From: Cryptomeria japonica
Taxonomy: Eukaryota; Streptophyta; Pinopsida; Cupressales; Cupressaceae
Reading direction: 5' to 3'
DNA: 64,000 nt
NCBI RefSeq assembly: GCF_030272615.1
Contig: NC_081407.1
Span: 147,743,744 to 147,807,743 of the forward strand
Positions 45,601-56,518 of this stretch are shown here, in pieces. Under the pieces are notes generated by a model that was given only the letters and a program-made list of their open reading frames with translations, did not search any database and had not been told where the DNA came from. The position numbers and the translations under genes were made by a program. The first letter of the stretch is position 1, and the number at the start of each line of letters is the position of its first letter.

Positions 45601-47274
45601 AGATTCTTGGTCAAATTGCATTTGGTCCATGTTTCAATTTCCTTCACACTGCCCTTTGCTGGGAGCTTACATGCCATTGCATCCCACAAAAGAAAAACAA
45701 GTCTCACAACTTGACATATTTCATGAACACTATTGTGTCCCAAACCATCTTCTACCTCCAGCTGATTTTGCACATTTGTCAAGTCCATGGGCTTTTCATG
45801 CTCTCTGACTGGGTCTGCACTAACTTTAAAGTCTACCCTTCTCCTTTGTCAATGGCATTAATGGGCATGAGGCTACAAGGACCTCATTCTACGTTTATGA
45901 TGCCAAAAATGTTGCTCCTCTGTTGGTTGTTCTTGAAGTATTGACATCTTTTAACCCAATTTTCAAAACCATAAAGTTTCATAAAACCCTCTCAATTATA
46001 TGCCCACATTTGAAACAAAATCATCTCTTAATAAAACAATTTGCCGACAAAAACAATGCACGAGTATGATCCAGGTGTGGCCCCAAAGCAGTTCCGACTA
46101 ATTTTTTTTTTGTTTTCAAGCGACTGGCCTCCGAAATGCTTCAGACACCTTAAACGCACCTCTGGAAATGATCGGCATCATTTTCGGATCATCAGACTGA
46201 AATTTACAACCTTCAGGCGATTACGTCGCATTTTCGCATTTAATTGCGAAGACGTAATTTTCAAAGTGGTCAAAACACCTTTCTGGAGCTCACCATCTGA
46301 CAGGCATGTACTCTGATATGAAAGCATGAAATCTACCAAACGGTTTTTCAAGATGAGTCCCGAGTGAAGAGATATTAATCGACGAACATGACAAACTGGC
46401 TTTGTCGACACTGCGGACCTGACGAAGTCAATGTTCAGGCAACACATGATCCCTTTGTCAAAAATAGCAAATGACCTCCGTAGGCCCTCAAAATTGAAAC
46501 ACAAGTACCTTGAAGTACATATTAAAACTTGGAAAACTTATTTCGATCACAAAACTGACAAGATTGAAATGGCGCACTCACAAAAATGGCTACATTAACT
46601 AATATAACAATGGAAGTACGGATAACTAAAAATGATAGCTAAATGAACCCTTTTGCAAACCGACTAAACGGATTGGTAGGAGCCTGAAACTGGAAACATA
46701 GCTCATCATTTATATCAGCATTAACCCGGAAGAAAATTTTTGGCATGAAACCCATTGAGGCAACTTTCACACTTGTGCGAAACAAGACTCTGACTAGTTG
46801 TCGATACAGGGACTAATCAAACCACACAAACTGCAAATGGATTTGGCTATGAAAACTGAGCAAATGGATTCGTTAGGACTTGAAATTTTGTAGGCTGACT
46901 CACATTTATGCATATAATTGAATCCATTTTGAATTTATTCATGACAATCAACAGGGCAAAATATGTAATCACTCAAAGTAGGCTACTCAATAAAATCTGC
47001 ATTTGTGCCTAAAATGCACTTTCAGCTCACCCCTCAAAATGGGTACCTCATAAACTTATCTAAACTTAATTCTGAAAGTTGCACATCACTGCATAGGCCA
47101 AATGAAAGGTGTAGGACATGAATCCCGAGCCTTACCCTCTGAAAATCAACTGGCTCCATTTACCCCCTTTCTAACTAAGCATTCAAACTGACTCATTTAG
47201 GTACTTTTTTGACATGCAGAGCAAAATTTTTGAATGGGCCTCTAAACTTGACTCAATTTTAATGAGTCCCAATA
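42635..47274 (-). repeat. Ogre-like LTR, right copy (4640 bp)
   Basis: Pairs with 34612-39250. This is the 5' LTR given the gag strand. Ends beside GATAT, the imperfect duplicate of GATGT. Confidence 0.9.
45013..45412 (-). pseudogene. Captured CNMT/CFA-synthase-like exon, right LTR
   Basis: Same exon as in the left LTR but with an unbroken frame: CYFANNINTLDEVEESMLSL, ILDIGCGWGSLTLYIAKKYP, GDITNFN, RIIFIEMFEHIKNYGKLPRI. It keeps the D-x-G-C-G-W-G SAM loop and the E-x-F-E-H motif typical of the family. Presence at the same offset in both LTRs shows that the exon was part of the element before it inserted here, because both LTRs are copied from one template. It has no promoter, start region or C-terminal half, so no enzyme is expected. 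Confidence 0.84.
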
Positions 47275-47279
47275 GATAT

Positions 47280-48475
47280 TTTGTCATTGATGTTAACACT
47301 AGTTGTTATGGTTGGTTACCGATAGACAGGTTTTGGTTACTAGTATAAGATCTAGTGTTAATGATAGAATAGACTATCTGTTGGACACTTTTGGCATGTT
47401 TAGATCAGTGGAGTATGTTTTATTTTATGTGTTACATGTTTTTGGAGCATGTTTTGGTCAGTTGGTATTGACTTGGTAATCAAATACTATCACACACTCT
47501 TGTAAACCCTTACCAACATTGGTTTAAGGTTTAACTGACAAAGATTTCACTGAGAAATCTTGACTAGATGCATAAGTGGTGTTGGTGTAGCTTCCAGATG
47601 GATTTTAGGATGTTGAAGATGTTCTTTGATCGTGCCTCAACTGATTGAAGATATTTGTTTGGCAGGGTGGACTTAGATTAGGTCCAGTGCCTATCTAGGT
47701 TATGGACTAGAATCATGTTAACATGTTCTCTACACGTTACTAGGATTATTTATGGATTAGTTATTGTTGTTTTGGTCTCAAGCCGACATGGAATATAATT
47801 GTAATATGGATGTATGTAATGATCTTATTGTAATATCTTTTAGGTGGCTGACCTAATTGGTTTAGGCCTTAGGGTTGGTATAAATTGATGTAAGATCTCA
47901 TTGTACACAATGCATCATGGTGTGGAATGTAATATCATATGCGAAGGAGATTTGGTCGATCATAGGTGATCAAATTGGGATTAAGGAAGAGGTCAAAGGC
48001 CTCTGGTATTGAGATTAACCGGGACTGGAATCAGGCATGGTAGATGCTATCTCTGCCAGTTCATTACTTTGGATTGTTGTCCATTTATCTTGAGGTGGTT
48101 ATAACCTCTCTGTAGTTAGTGAGACTCTTTTGTAATGAATAGTACGCTCTAGGCAGTGTGCCTTCCTACATGTGTAGGCCCCTCATTGTATCACATACTT
48201 TATGTAGAAGTATCATCTAACTGTGGGTAGGCTTCCCACTGTGGTTTTTCCCTTTCTGAGTTTTCCACGTACAAATCATGGTGTTATGTGGTATGGTTGC
48301 ATTGTGTTGATTATTTGTTTTATTGTTAAGTAGTATTGTTTACTGGTATATGTTTCTGCTATTCCGGTACTTAATGTTTTTGTGATCCGGTTAAAGGTTA
48401 TTAAGTGGATTAATTGATATAATCTATTAACAACTGATTCACCCCCCTCTCAGTTGTTCACCGATTATCCTAACA
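47280..48475 (+). repeat. Copia-1 3' LTR, piece 2
   Basis: Resumes at TTTGTCATTGATGTTAACAC (matching 19388) and ends TATCCTAACA. TATAAAT at 47879 is followed by GTAAGATCTCAT. Confidence 0.88.
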
Positions 48476-48480
48476 ACATT

Positions 48481-48727
48481 CAAGTCAAGGATTCAACCAT
48501 TGAAGAGGAGACTGATTTCAACATACAATTCCATACAAGCATTTCTATCAACATTGCTACTACAACCTCCCTTGATGTGATTTATCATTCAATCTTTCAT
48601 TTACATCTACTTGCAAGTACTTTCTTTCATTACTTGGTTAATTCCAAAACTGGGGTTTGAGCTAAAGACAAACCCCCAATCTAGCACATTTCTCTCTCTT
48701 TTCTGTGTGTAGGTTGCAGGTGCGCAG
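48481..48727 (+). repeat. Element B 3' LTR, piece 2
   Basis: Continues B's LTR after copia-1: AACTGGGGTTTGAGCT and TTTTCTGTGTGTAGGTTGCA match element A's LTR read on the minus strand (near 9180-9090). Cut at 48727 by copia-2. Confidence 0.82.
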
Positions 48728-49757
48728 TGTTGGTATTAATGATGTGTTGCATTGGTTTTGTCATTGATGTCAACACTTGTCAACACTTATCCTTCTAGAG
48801 ATTCTTGGTTATGTTCATCGACATGTACAGTGACTTATGCACAGTCACCGGTATCTGGTTCACCGACAGGTTATATTGTTCACCGGCACTAAGGATGATC
48901 TGTTATCATCTGGAGATTACTTGGTTATGTTGAAGACATTGTTTGGACACTTGGTTTTGGTGATTTGATTATTGATACAATTGAATTTGCATATTTATTG
49001 TTACTAGAAAATAGGTCTAGGTTATGGACCAACAAGCATTATCTATTCTAGATCAGCACGACACGTTATGGAGATGTTTCATTGATTGGTTATTATTGTA
49101 AATGCATAAAGCTAACATCATGCATCACATATTGATTCATCGGTAATTGATTTAATTGTAATATTCTTAGTGAGATGACCTACACATTTGGTCTTAGGTT
49201 TTGGTATATATGTAAGATCTCATTTGCGAGATTATGTAGAGGATTGTAAAAAGGTATATGTGAATATAAGCAGAGATATACACACAGACATCATTTTAAG
49301 ATTCAAGGAAGGTTTGGAGAAGACAATCAGAGCTTAACTAGTACTGAATCCAACATATGAAGATGTTATTTTGAGCAGTACATTATCATTGGATTTAACC
49401 ATCCAATTGTAGTCAGTGTGACTCTCATTTTGTGATTGAGCAGTGAGATCTAGGAAGTTGGAATTTCTGCATGTGCAGACCCCATTTGTACACACATACT
49501 ATCTACAGTAGTATCATGTGATTGTGGGCAAGGTTTCCCACCATGGTTTTTCCCCTTACAGGGTTTCCACATACAAATAACTGTGTTATGTGTTGTGTAT
49601 GTTATTTGTCTTTCTGCTTCATGCATTAAACTTTACTAGTACTGTTATTAACTATTAAACTATCCACCGGCATTAAGTTTGGTTAAAGTATATTTGGTTT
49701 GAAATTAATAGATAACTGATTCACCCTCCTCCTCTCAATTGCCTTCGGATCCTAACA
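48728..49757 (+). repeat. Copia-2 5' LTR
   Basis: TGTTGGTATTAATGATGTG to CGGATCCTAACA. TATATAT at about 49205 precedes GTAAGATCTCATTTG. It lacks a roughly 25-bp CCGGTATTA-containing block found in the 3' LTR near 55300. Confidence 0.92.
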
Positions 49758-49759
49758 AT

Positions 49760-49771
49760 TGGTATTAGAGC
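49760..49771 (+). other. Copia-2 primer-binding site, one mismatch
   Basis: TGGTATTAGAGC; the consensus has C at the seventh base (C-to-T). Confidence 0.9.
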
Positions 49772-49814
49772 CTAGTCCTCTTTTTGCAGAAGTTTAACAT
49801 CTTGAGGAGATTCT

Positions 49815-51001
49815 ATGGCAACTAACTATTTCAGGAAGGACAGTCTAAAGCTTGATGGAACTAACTATGGTATATGGAAGATCAGAATGGAGACACATCT
49901 AAATTGCATTGGAAAAGACATATATGATGTTACAAAGAATGGCTATGTTGGTCCTACACAAAGTCAACCTAATCCACCAACCTTGGCTAAAGATCAGGAG
50001 AATGATTGCAAAGCAAGAGAAGCACTTTTGAGCACATTGTCAGATCAAGAAATCATGGGATGATCAGACCGATCTACTGCTAAAGCTATTTGGGATAAAT
50101 TGGAGAAATTGACTGAAGGTAATACCACTATCAAAATTGCAAAATTGGAATGCTTTCAGGTCAGGTATGAAATCTGAAAATGGAAGAAGATGAAAGGATT
50201 TCTGCTTTTATGGAAAGAGTTAATGAAATGTTTTTGGGTATACAATGTTGTGGAGGATCCTTAAGTGAAGATGAAATTGTTTCTAAAGTCTTAAGAGAAT
50301 TTCCATCAGCATACAAAATGAAAGTAACTACTATTAATGAATTGAGAACAATGCCTAATGCATCAATATCTAGAGATACTTTGGTTGGAAAACTTTCAGC
50401 TTTTGAACTTGAGGAATTTGGTCCTATTGCTACAATTAAGATAGATTTGGCTTTCAAAGCTTCATCATCTGCAACATCATCATCATCATCTGAAAAATCT
50501 AATTGGAAAGCACTCTATGCTAGAGAACTTGAAGAAATCAGAAGAGAGAATGAAGAACTTGAAGAGCTTGAAGCACTACTTGCAAGGAAAATGCCTAAAG
50601 GTATAGTTGGAAGTAAGTATGAAGGTAAAGCACCATTTAAATGTTTTAACTGCAATAAAATTGGTCATATGGCATCTAGGTGTCCTGATAGACATGCAAG
50701 ATTGAAAGAAGAAGCTAAAAGAACATACAAGCCTAACCCCGAATATCAAAGATACAGATTTAAGAAGAATAAAGACAAATCATGTTACTATGCTGATGAA
50801 GGAGTTACTAATGATTCTAATGAGGAACCAATAGACAATGGATGGGCTTTTGTTGCAATAATAGAAGATCAACCAATACCTACTGTTCAACCAGTAGAGA
50901 AGGCCTTGGCAACTAAAATTGAAGAAAAGGATGAATGGATCATTGATTCCAGATGTTCACATCATATGAATGGTGATAAGAGTAAATTCTCAACCTTTTA
51001 G
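49815..51001 (+). pseudogene. Copia-2 gag and start of protease
   Basis: ATG at 49815, then LKLDGTNYGIWKIRMETHLN. A TGA at 50061 and a frameshift near 50173 break the gag; the open piece 50180-51001 continues. It has CCGGSLSEDEIVSKVLREFP, a Ser-rich linker, and an intact CCHC knuckle CFNCNKIGHMASRC near 50640. The protease begins EKDEWIIDSRCSHHMNGDKS, with D-S-R for D-S-G, and stops at TAG (50999) before EYNGG. Confidence 0.9.
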
Positions 51002-52168
51002 GAATACAATGGAGGTCTAGTAAGATTTGGAGATGACAAAGCTTGTTTGGTCAGAGGAAAAGACACTATATCTTTTGATGGTAAGCACAATACTGATAAT
51101 GTTTATTATGTTGAAGGCTTGAAGCATAATCTTTTGAGTGTTGGTCAATTAGTTGAAAAGGGATTTCAATTACAATTCAAGAATGGTAAATGCAAAATCA
51201 TGAATAGAACTAGTTTGGAAATTGCAACCGGTAATCAGACTAGAGGTAACATCTTTCATTTCAATAACAATGAGAAGACATGCTTGATTGCACATATTGA
51301 TGAAAGTTGGTTATGGCATAAGGGACTTTGTCATGTAAATTTTAATTTCATTGTGAAAATTAGTACAACTAAGGTAGTAAGGGATTTACCTAATATTGTT
51401 AAACCTCACAATCCGGTATGTAAGGAATGTCAATTTGGAAAGCAAGTTACAACAACTTTTAAGAGTATTCCAGAAAAATCCAATAATGTTCTTGACTTAA
51501 TTCATACTGATTTATGTGGTCCAGCAAGAACTAGAAGTTTACAAGGAGATAGATATTTTATACTAATCATTGATGATTATTCTAGAATGTGTTGGGTTAC
51601 TTTTCTCAAGGAGAAATCACAAGCTTTTGGGAAATTCAAACTATTCAAAGTGATGGTAGAGAATGAAACCGGTAAGAAAAATAAATGTTTGAGATCAGAT
51701 CAAGGAGGTGAATTCACATCTAAGGAATTTAATACATTATGTGAAGTGAATGGATTTAGAAGACAATTATCAGTACCTCAGACACCCCAACAAAATGGAG
51801 TTATGGAAAGGAAGAACAAAACTATTTTGGATGTAGCTAGAAGCATGATATCAGAAGCAAACCTACCTCATGTGTATTGGAGAGAAGCAGTCAATACAAA
51901 TGTTTATACATTCAACAGAGTTCACATCAAAGGTGAAACTGGTAAGACCCCTCATGAACTATGGTTTGGTAATACTCCTACTCTTAAATATTTCAGAATA
52001 TTTGGAAGCAAATGTTATATTAGGAGAGATGATTATATTGGAAAATTTGATCCTAGAAGTGATGAAGGAATAGTTCTTGGTTATTCATCTAAGAGAAAGG
52101 CATATAGATGTTTTAATAAGAGATTGCAGAAAATCATTGAAAGTGTAAATGTGAAGATTGTTGAATAG
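51002..52168 (+). pseudogene. Copia-2 protease end and integrase
   Basis: The open frame 51047-52168 carries the pre-integrase H-H-C-C finger (WHKGLCHVNF to CKECQFGKQ) and the integrase core. Catalytic Asp residues lie in LIHTDLCGPA and RSDQGGEFTS, and the Glu follows in QQNGVMERKNKTI. KYFRIFGSKCYIRRDD and the region SDEGIVLGYSSKRKAYRCFN belong to the C-terminal part. The frame ends at TAG where other copies continue to RT. Integrase joins the cDNA to nuclear DNA. Confidence 0.92.
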
Positions 52169-53409
52169 TTTAGAAGGTCTATGGACTCTAAACTGGTAGT
52201 TGAGATAATCACAAATGAACCTACAATGAGTACACCAGTAGAAAATGTTGATCCAGTCACACCGGCGTCATCTGAGAATTCCAAAGTGACTGAAGAACAA
52301 TAGCAAGTGAATACACCCAGCTATGTAAGATTGAATCACTCTGAAAGTTAGATAATTGGGAATAAATATCAAGGAGTTATGACTAGAGGAAGACTGGAAA
52401 ATGAAGAGGTATGCTTAATTTCTCAAATTGAACCAGCAACTATTAATGAGGCATGTGAAGATAAACATTGGATTAAAGCTATGGAAGATGAACTGGAACA
52501 AATTGAAAAGAATAACACATGGACATTGGTTCCCCGACCTAAAAACAAAAATGTAATTGGAACTAAATGGGTATTCAGAAATAAACTTAATGAAGATGGT
52601 AAGGTAATTAGAAACAAAGAAAGATTAGTGTGTAAGGGACATTCACAGAAAGAAGAAATTGATTATAATGAAACCTTTGCACTGGTAGCTAGAATTGAGG
52701 CAGTCAGATTATTCTTAGCTTTTGCAGCACACAAGAATTATAAAGTATATCAAATGGATGTTAAATATGCATTTCTGAATGGTGATATTGAAGAGGAAGT
52801 TTACATTGAACAACTTGATGGATTTTCTTTGACAGATGACAAAGATATGGTTTGCAGGTTAAAGAAAGCTTTATATGGATTGAAGCAAGCTCCTAGAGCT
52901 TGGTATGCTAGATTGGACAAATATCTTTTGAAGCTTGGTTACACTAAAGGCAATGCTGACAACAACTTATACTACAAAGTGACTAATGATGCAATCATGG
53001 TTATTGAATTTTTTGTTGATGATATCATTTTTGGAGGAGAAGATGGATTATGTAAAGACTTTTCTAATAAGATGCAGGAATTGAAATGTCTATGATTGGG
53101 GAGATAAAATTCTTTTTAGGATTGCAGATTCCACAGACTGATAAAGGTATATTCATAAATCAATCAAAGTACTTGAAGGAATTACTTAAGAAATTTGGCA
53201 TGGAAAACTCTAAACCGGTAAGTACACCTATGACTACAATTGATAAACTATCATTGAAGGATGAATCAACACCTGTTTATCTGACAAGATATAAATCTAT
53301 GATAGGAGGTTTACTGTATTTGACACAAACAAGACCTGATATTATGAATGCAATATGTATTGTTTCAAGATTTCAAAGTAATCCTAAGGAAATCATGAAT
53401 CAACAATGA
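52169..53409 (+). pseudogene. Copia-2 reverse transcriptase
   Basis: After a linker with stops, 52379-53095 shows KNVIGTKWVFRNKLNEDGKV, YKVYQMDVKYAFLNGDIEEE, CRLKKALYGLKQAPRAWYAR and the active site FFVDDIIFGG (YVDD family form). A one-base frameshift near 53090 leads into 53086-53409, with GEIKFFLGLQIPQTDKGIFI and TRPDIMNAICIVSRFQSNPK. It turns element RNA into cDNA in the particle. Confidence 0.92.
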
Positions 53410-53961
53410 AAAGGATTTTCCGATACCTACAAGGCACAACAAATCTTGGCTTATGGTATCCTAAAGATGAAAATTTTGATTTATGTGCATACACAGATGC
53501 AAATTGGGTAGGAGATGTAGATGACAAAAAAAGCACCACCGACGGAGCATTTTTTTCTTGGCAGCAGACTAATTTCATGGTTGAGAAAGAAGCAAAGTTG
53601 TACATCACTATCAACAGTAGAATCAGAATATGTTGCAGCAGCAAGTAATTGTACATAGGTATTATGGATTAAACAAATGTTGAAGGACATAAAGGTAAAA
53701 TGCAAAGAACCCATAATCATTTACTATGATAATATAGCAGCAATTGATATATCAAAGAATCTAGTATTTCACTCTAAAACTAAACATGCTTTTATCAAAT
53801 TCAATTTTCTGAAAGAAAATGTTGAAGCAAAAGAAGTGAAATTGGTTTATGTGAATACTAAAGAGCAGATTGTAGATATCTTAAGTAAGCCTTTGCGTAA
53901 GGAAACTTTTGAATATCTAAGAGAGCAGCTTGGAGTTATACCCTCATCGGTAGAAACTTAG
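53406..53961 (+). pseudogene. Copia-2 RNase H
   Basis: Two pieces. 53406-53648 has RYLQGTTNLGLWYPKDENFD and AYTDANWVGDVDDKKSTTDG with the first catalytic Asp. After frame loss, 53677-53961 has YYDNIAAIDISKNLVFHSKT and NTKEQIVDILSKPLRKE. It degrades RNA in the RNA:DNA hybrid. Confidence 0.9.
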
Positions 53962-54331
53962 ATAGTTGGAGCATGGCATCAAACCAGCAGAATTAATAGA
54001 GAAACCTTTTGCCAAATTTGATGAAGGAGAGCTACTGCTTAGGGGGAGTAGATTGAATAAATTTGGTTATAATAATTGGTATTTGTAATGAGTTCTATGA
54101 ACTGATTGTATTTGGTTCTATATTACTTTGGCATTTGATGTCAAAGCGGGAGAGATATCTATGGAAAAACACATTATCTTTTACACATTATCTTTTGGGG
54201 AGAGATTATTCATTGGGGGAGAGATTGTTACTCTTTGTATCTATATTTTAATGATCTCTTTTGGTTTTGGTTTTTGACATTTCTTCTTTGGCACTTAGAT
54301 GGTTTTTCCATCTTGTGTTGCCATCAATGCC
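53962..54331 (+). other. Copia-2 3' untranslated region
   Basis: No gene. Carries several polypurine-like words (AGCGGGAGAG at 54145, GGGGAGAG at 54196 and 54216) before the true tract. Confidence 0.7.
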
Positions 54332-54342
54332 AAAGGGGGAGA
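54332..54342 (+). other. Copia-2 polypurine tract
   Basis: AAAGGGGGAGA, preceded by TGCCATCAATGCC as in copia-1. Confidence 0.9.
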
Positions 54343-54343
54343 T

Positions 54344-55398
54344 TGTTGGTATTATGGATGTGTTGCATTGGTTTTGTCATTGATGTCAACGCTTGTCAAC
54401 ACTTATCCTTCTGGAGATTCTTGGTTATGTTCACCGACATGTTCAGTGACTTATGCATAGTCACTGGTATCTGGTTCACTGGTAGGTTATACTATTCACT
54501 GACACTGAGGATGATCTGCTATCATCTGGAGATTACTTGGTTATGTCAAATACATTGTTTGGACACTTAGTTTTGGTGATTTGATTATTAGTACAATCGA
54601 GTTTGCATATTTGCTATTACCAGCAAATAGGTCTAGGTTATGGACCGACAAGCATTATCTATTCTAGATCAGTACGACACATTATGGAGATGTTTTATTC
54701 ATTGGTTATTATTGTAAATGCATTGAGCTGACATCATGCATCACATATTGATTCATTGGTAATTGATTTAATTGTAATATTCTTAGTGAGTTGACCTACA
54801 CATTTGGTCTTAGGTTTTGGTATATATGTAAGATCTCATTTGTGAGATTATGTAGAGGATTGTAAAAAGGTATATGTGAATATAAGAAGAGCTATACACA
54901 CAGTCATCATTTGAAGATTAAAGGAAGGTTTGGAGAAGACAAACTGAGCTTAATTGGTACTGAATCTAGCATATAAAGATGCTATTTTGAGCAGTACATT
55001 ATCATTGGATTTAACCATCCAATTGTAGTCAGTGTGCCTCATTTTGTGATTGAGCAGTGAGCTCTAGGCAGTTGGCCTTTCTGCATGTGCAGACCCCATT
55101 TGTACACACATACTATCTGCAGTAGTATCATCTGATTGTGGGTAAGGTTTCCCACTATGGTTTTTCCCCTCACAGGGTTTCCACGTAAAAAAAACCGTGT
55201 TATGTGTTGTGTATATTATTTGTCTTTCTTCTTCATGCATTAAACTTTATCGGTACTGTTATTAACTATTAAACTATCTACCGACATTAAGTTTGGTTTA
55301 CCGGTATTATGCACTAATTTTGGTTAAAGTATTTTTTGGGTTGAAATTAATAGACAACTGATTCACCCCCCCCTCTTAGTTGCCTTCGGGTCCTAACA
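54344..55398 (+). repeat. Copia-2 3' LTR
   Basis: TGTTGGTATTATGGATGTG to CGGGTCCTAACA; TATATAT at 54821. Confidence 0.92.
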
Positions 55399-55871
55399 TG
55401 CATTTGTACTTTCAGATTTGGGCTTCATTTGCAGAGGCGGAAAAACCCTTTTCATTTCGTGGATTTTTCGGAGGAACGTGTACATTCCTGCCATAGTCCA
55501 GGCAACTTTTTGTCAAATTTGTAGGGCGACTTCATCTCGACATTTTACTACCAAATCTAGGTGCACAGCTTCATCCCATACTCATATCTCAAGTTATAAT
55601 TGATTCTTTGTCACTTTTGCATTACATAATTCAATCAATTCATTTCCAAATCAAACAAAGGAAGAAGGGATCATCCTAACATTCTTAATTCATTCAGAAT
55701 TCAATCTATCATCTTTGTGTGGAGATTAAATCTAGTGAATTATCCCTTATCTTCCTAATGTAATGGTGAAAAGGTCTTGAAGGATAATCAATAGTGAAAC
55801 TCTCATCTCTCTTTGAGGGAAAGGGTTTGTTTTCCTCTTGATCTATCACTCATCATTTTCCAACCATTACA
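55399..55871 (+). repeat. Element B 3' LTR, piece 3
   Basis: CGTGGATTTTTCGGAGGAAC, GCAACTTTTTGTCAAATTTG and CGACATTTTACTACCAA match A's LTR in order. The end CCAACCATTACA meets copia-3 coding sequence. Confidence 0.82.
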
Positions 55872-55872
55872 C

Positions 55873-56518
55873 TAACAAGTTCACCGGCTTCATTCAATTT
55901 GTTCCTATATACCCATTTAGTACCAATAACATTTTTTTCCTTAGGTCTAGGCACAAGTTCCCATGTATTATTCTTTTCAATATGATCTAGCTCTTCTTCC
56001 ATATCTCTCATCTAGTTTTTATCTTTACAGTCTTCAACATCTTTAGATTCAACTTTAGAAATCAAGCATACTTCTTTAGCAGCTAACCTTCTTCTAGTCA
56101 TTACACCTTTATTCTTATCACCAATAATTTGATTTTCAAAATGATTTAGTCTTACATACCTCAAAGTCTTCTAATTGTTCTGATTCTCAAGTTCCTGCAC
56201 TCCTTCACCAACAACAACATCCAGATTAACTATCTCTATTCGAACATTTTGCTTAGTCTCTTTAGGCTGAATAGGGGCTAAAACAATATGTTGTCCATCA
56301 TCATAACCACATCCTCTGATCTCCTTCCCAAGTTTCTCATCCACCTTCACATTTGCACTTTCTACTATCTTTCTCAGCCTCTTATTGTAGCACCGGTAGG
56401 CCTTTCTCTTTGTAGAATGTCCCAAGAAGATACCTTCATCACTTCTAGCATCAAACTTTCTTATATCCCCATCTCTCTTGATATAACATTTGCTACCAAA
56501 TACTTTGAAATATCTCAC
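55873..56518 (-). pseudogene. Copia-3 integrase end, linker and RT start
   Basis: The open piece 56518-56171 reads RYFKVFGSKCYIKRDGDIRK and SDEGIFLGHSTKRKAYRCYN (integrase C-terminal part), then a linker with stops. RT starts with MRDMEEELDHIEKNNTWELV-like codons near 55985 and ends at 55873 in GEL. Truncated by the B insertion. Confidence 0.85.

Larger units (their letters stand above)
34612..47274 (-). mobile_element. Ogre/Tat-like element with about 4.64-kb LTRs
   Basis: Two direct repeats of 4639 and 4640 bp flank a 3.4-kb core with a minus-strand gag. The flanks GATGT (34607-34611) and GATAT (47275-47279) are a target duplication with one mismatch. Reading on the minus strand, TGGCAACTCCGCTGGGGA follows the right LTR, the type of primer site seen in Tat/Ogre gypsy elements (tRNA-Arg type, from memory). 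The giant LTRs also fit that group. No protease, RT or integrase is present. No clear polypurine tract is seen at the left LTR. Confidence 0.82.
19343..48475 (+). mobile_element. Copia-1, both LTRs disrupted by other elements
   Basis: Ty1/copia element with LTR ends TGTTGGCATT and ATCCTRACA, a tRNA-Met primer site at 31512 and a polypurine tract at 34558. The flanks TCATT (19338-19342) and ACATT (48476-48480) are a target duplication with one mismatch. Removing the two insertions gives LTRs of about 1246 and 1238 bp around a 3.06-kb core. The core has lost most of the reverse transcriptase through an internal deletion. Confidence 0.87.
48728..55398 (+). mobile_element. Copia-2, near-complete Ty1/copia element
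   Basis: LTRs of 1030 and 1055 bp, tRNA-Met primer site, gag, protease, integrase, RT and RNase H in copia order, and a polypurine tract. There are about eight stops or frameshifts. It lies within element B's LTR, whose sequence continues on both sides; no exact target duplication is visible (CGCAG left, TGCAT right). Confidence 0.93.
15900..55871 (+). mobile_element. Element B: 5'-truncated relative of A, split by nested insertions
   Basis: Plus-strand gag remnant (15905-18076), 3' UTR, polypurine tract and a 3' LTR that continues in three pieces across two copia insertions. Adding the LTR pieces gives about 1270 bp, matching element A. The LTR end CCAACCATTACA resembles A's TTCCGCTTTACA. 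It then meets copia-3 reverse transcriptase sequence at 55872, which suggests that B inserted there. The 5' LTR and the first half of gag are missing; the left break coincides with the element A insertion. Confidence 0.8.
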
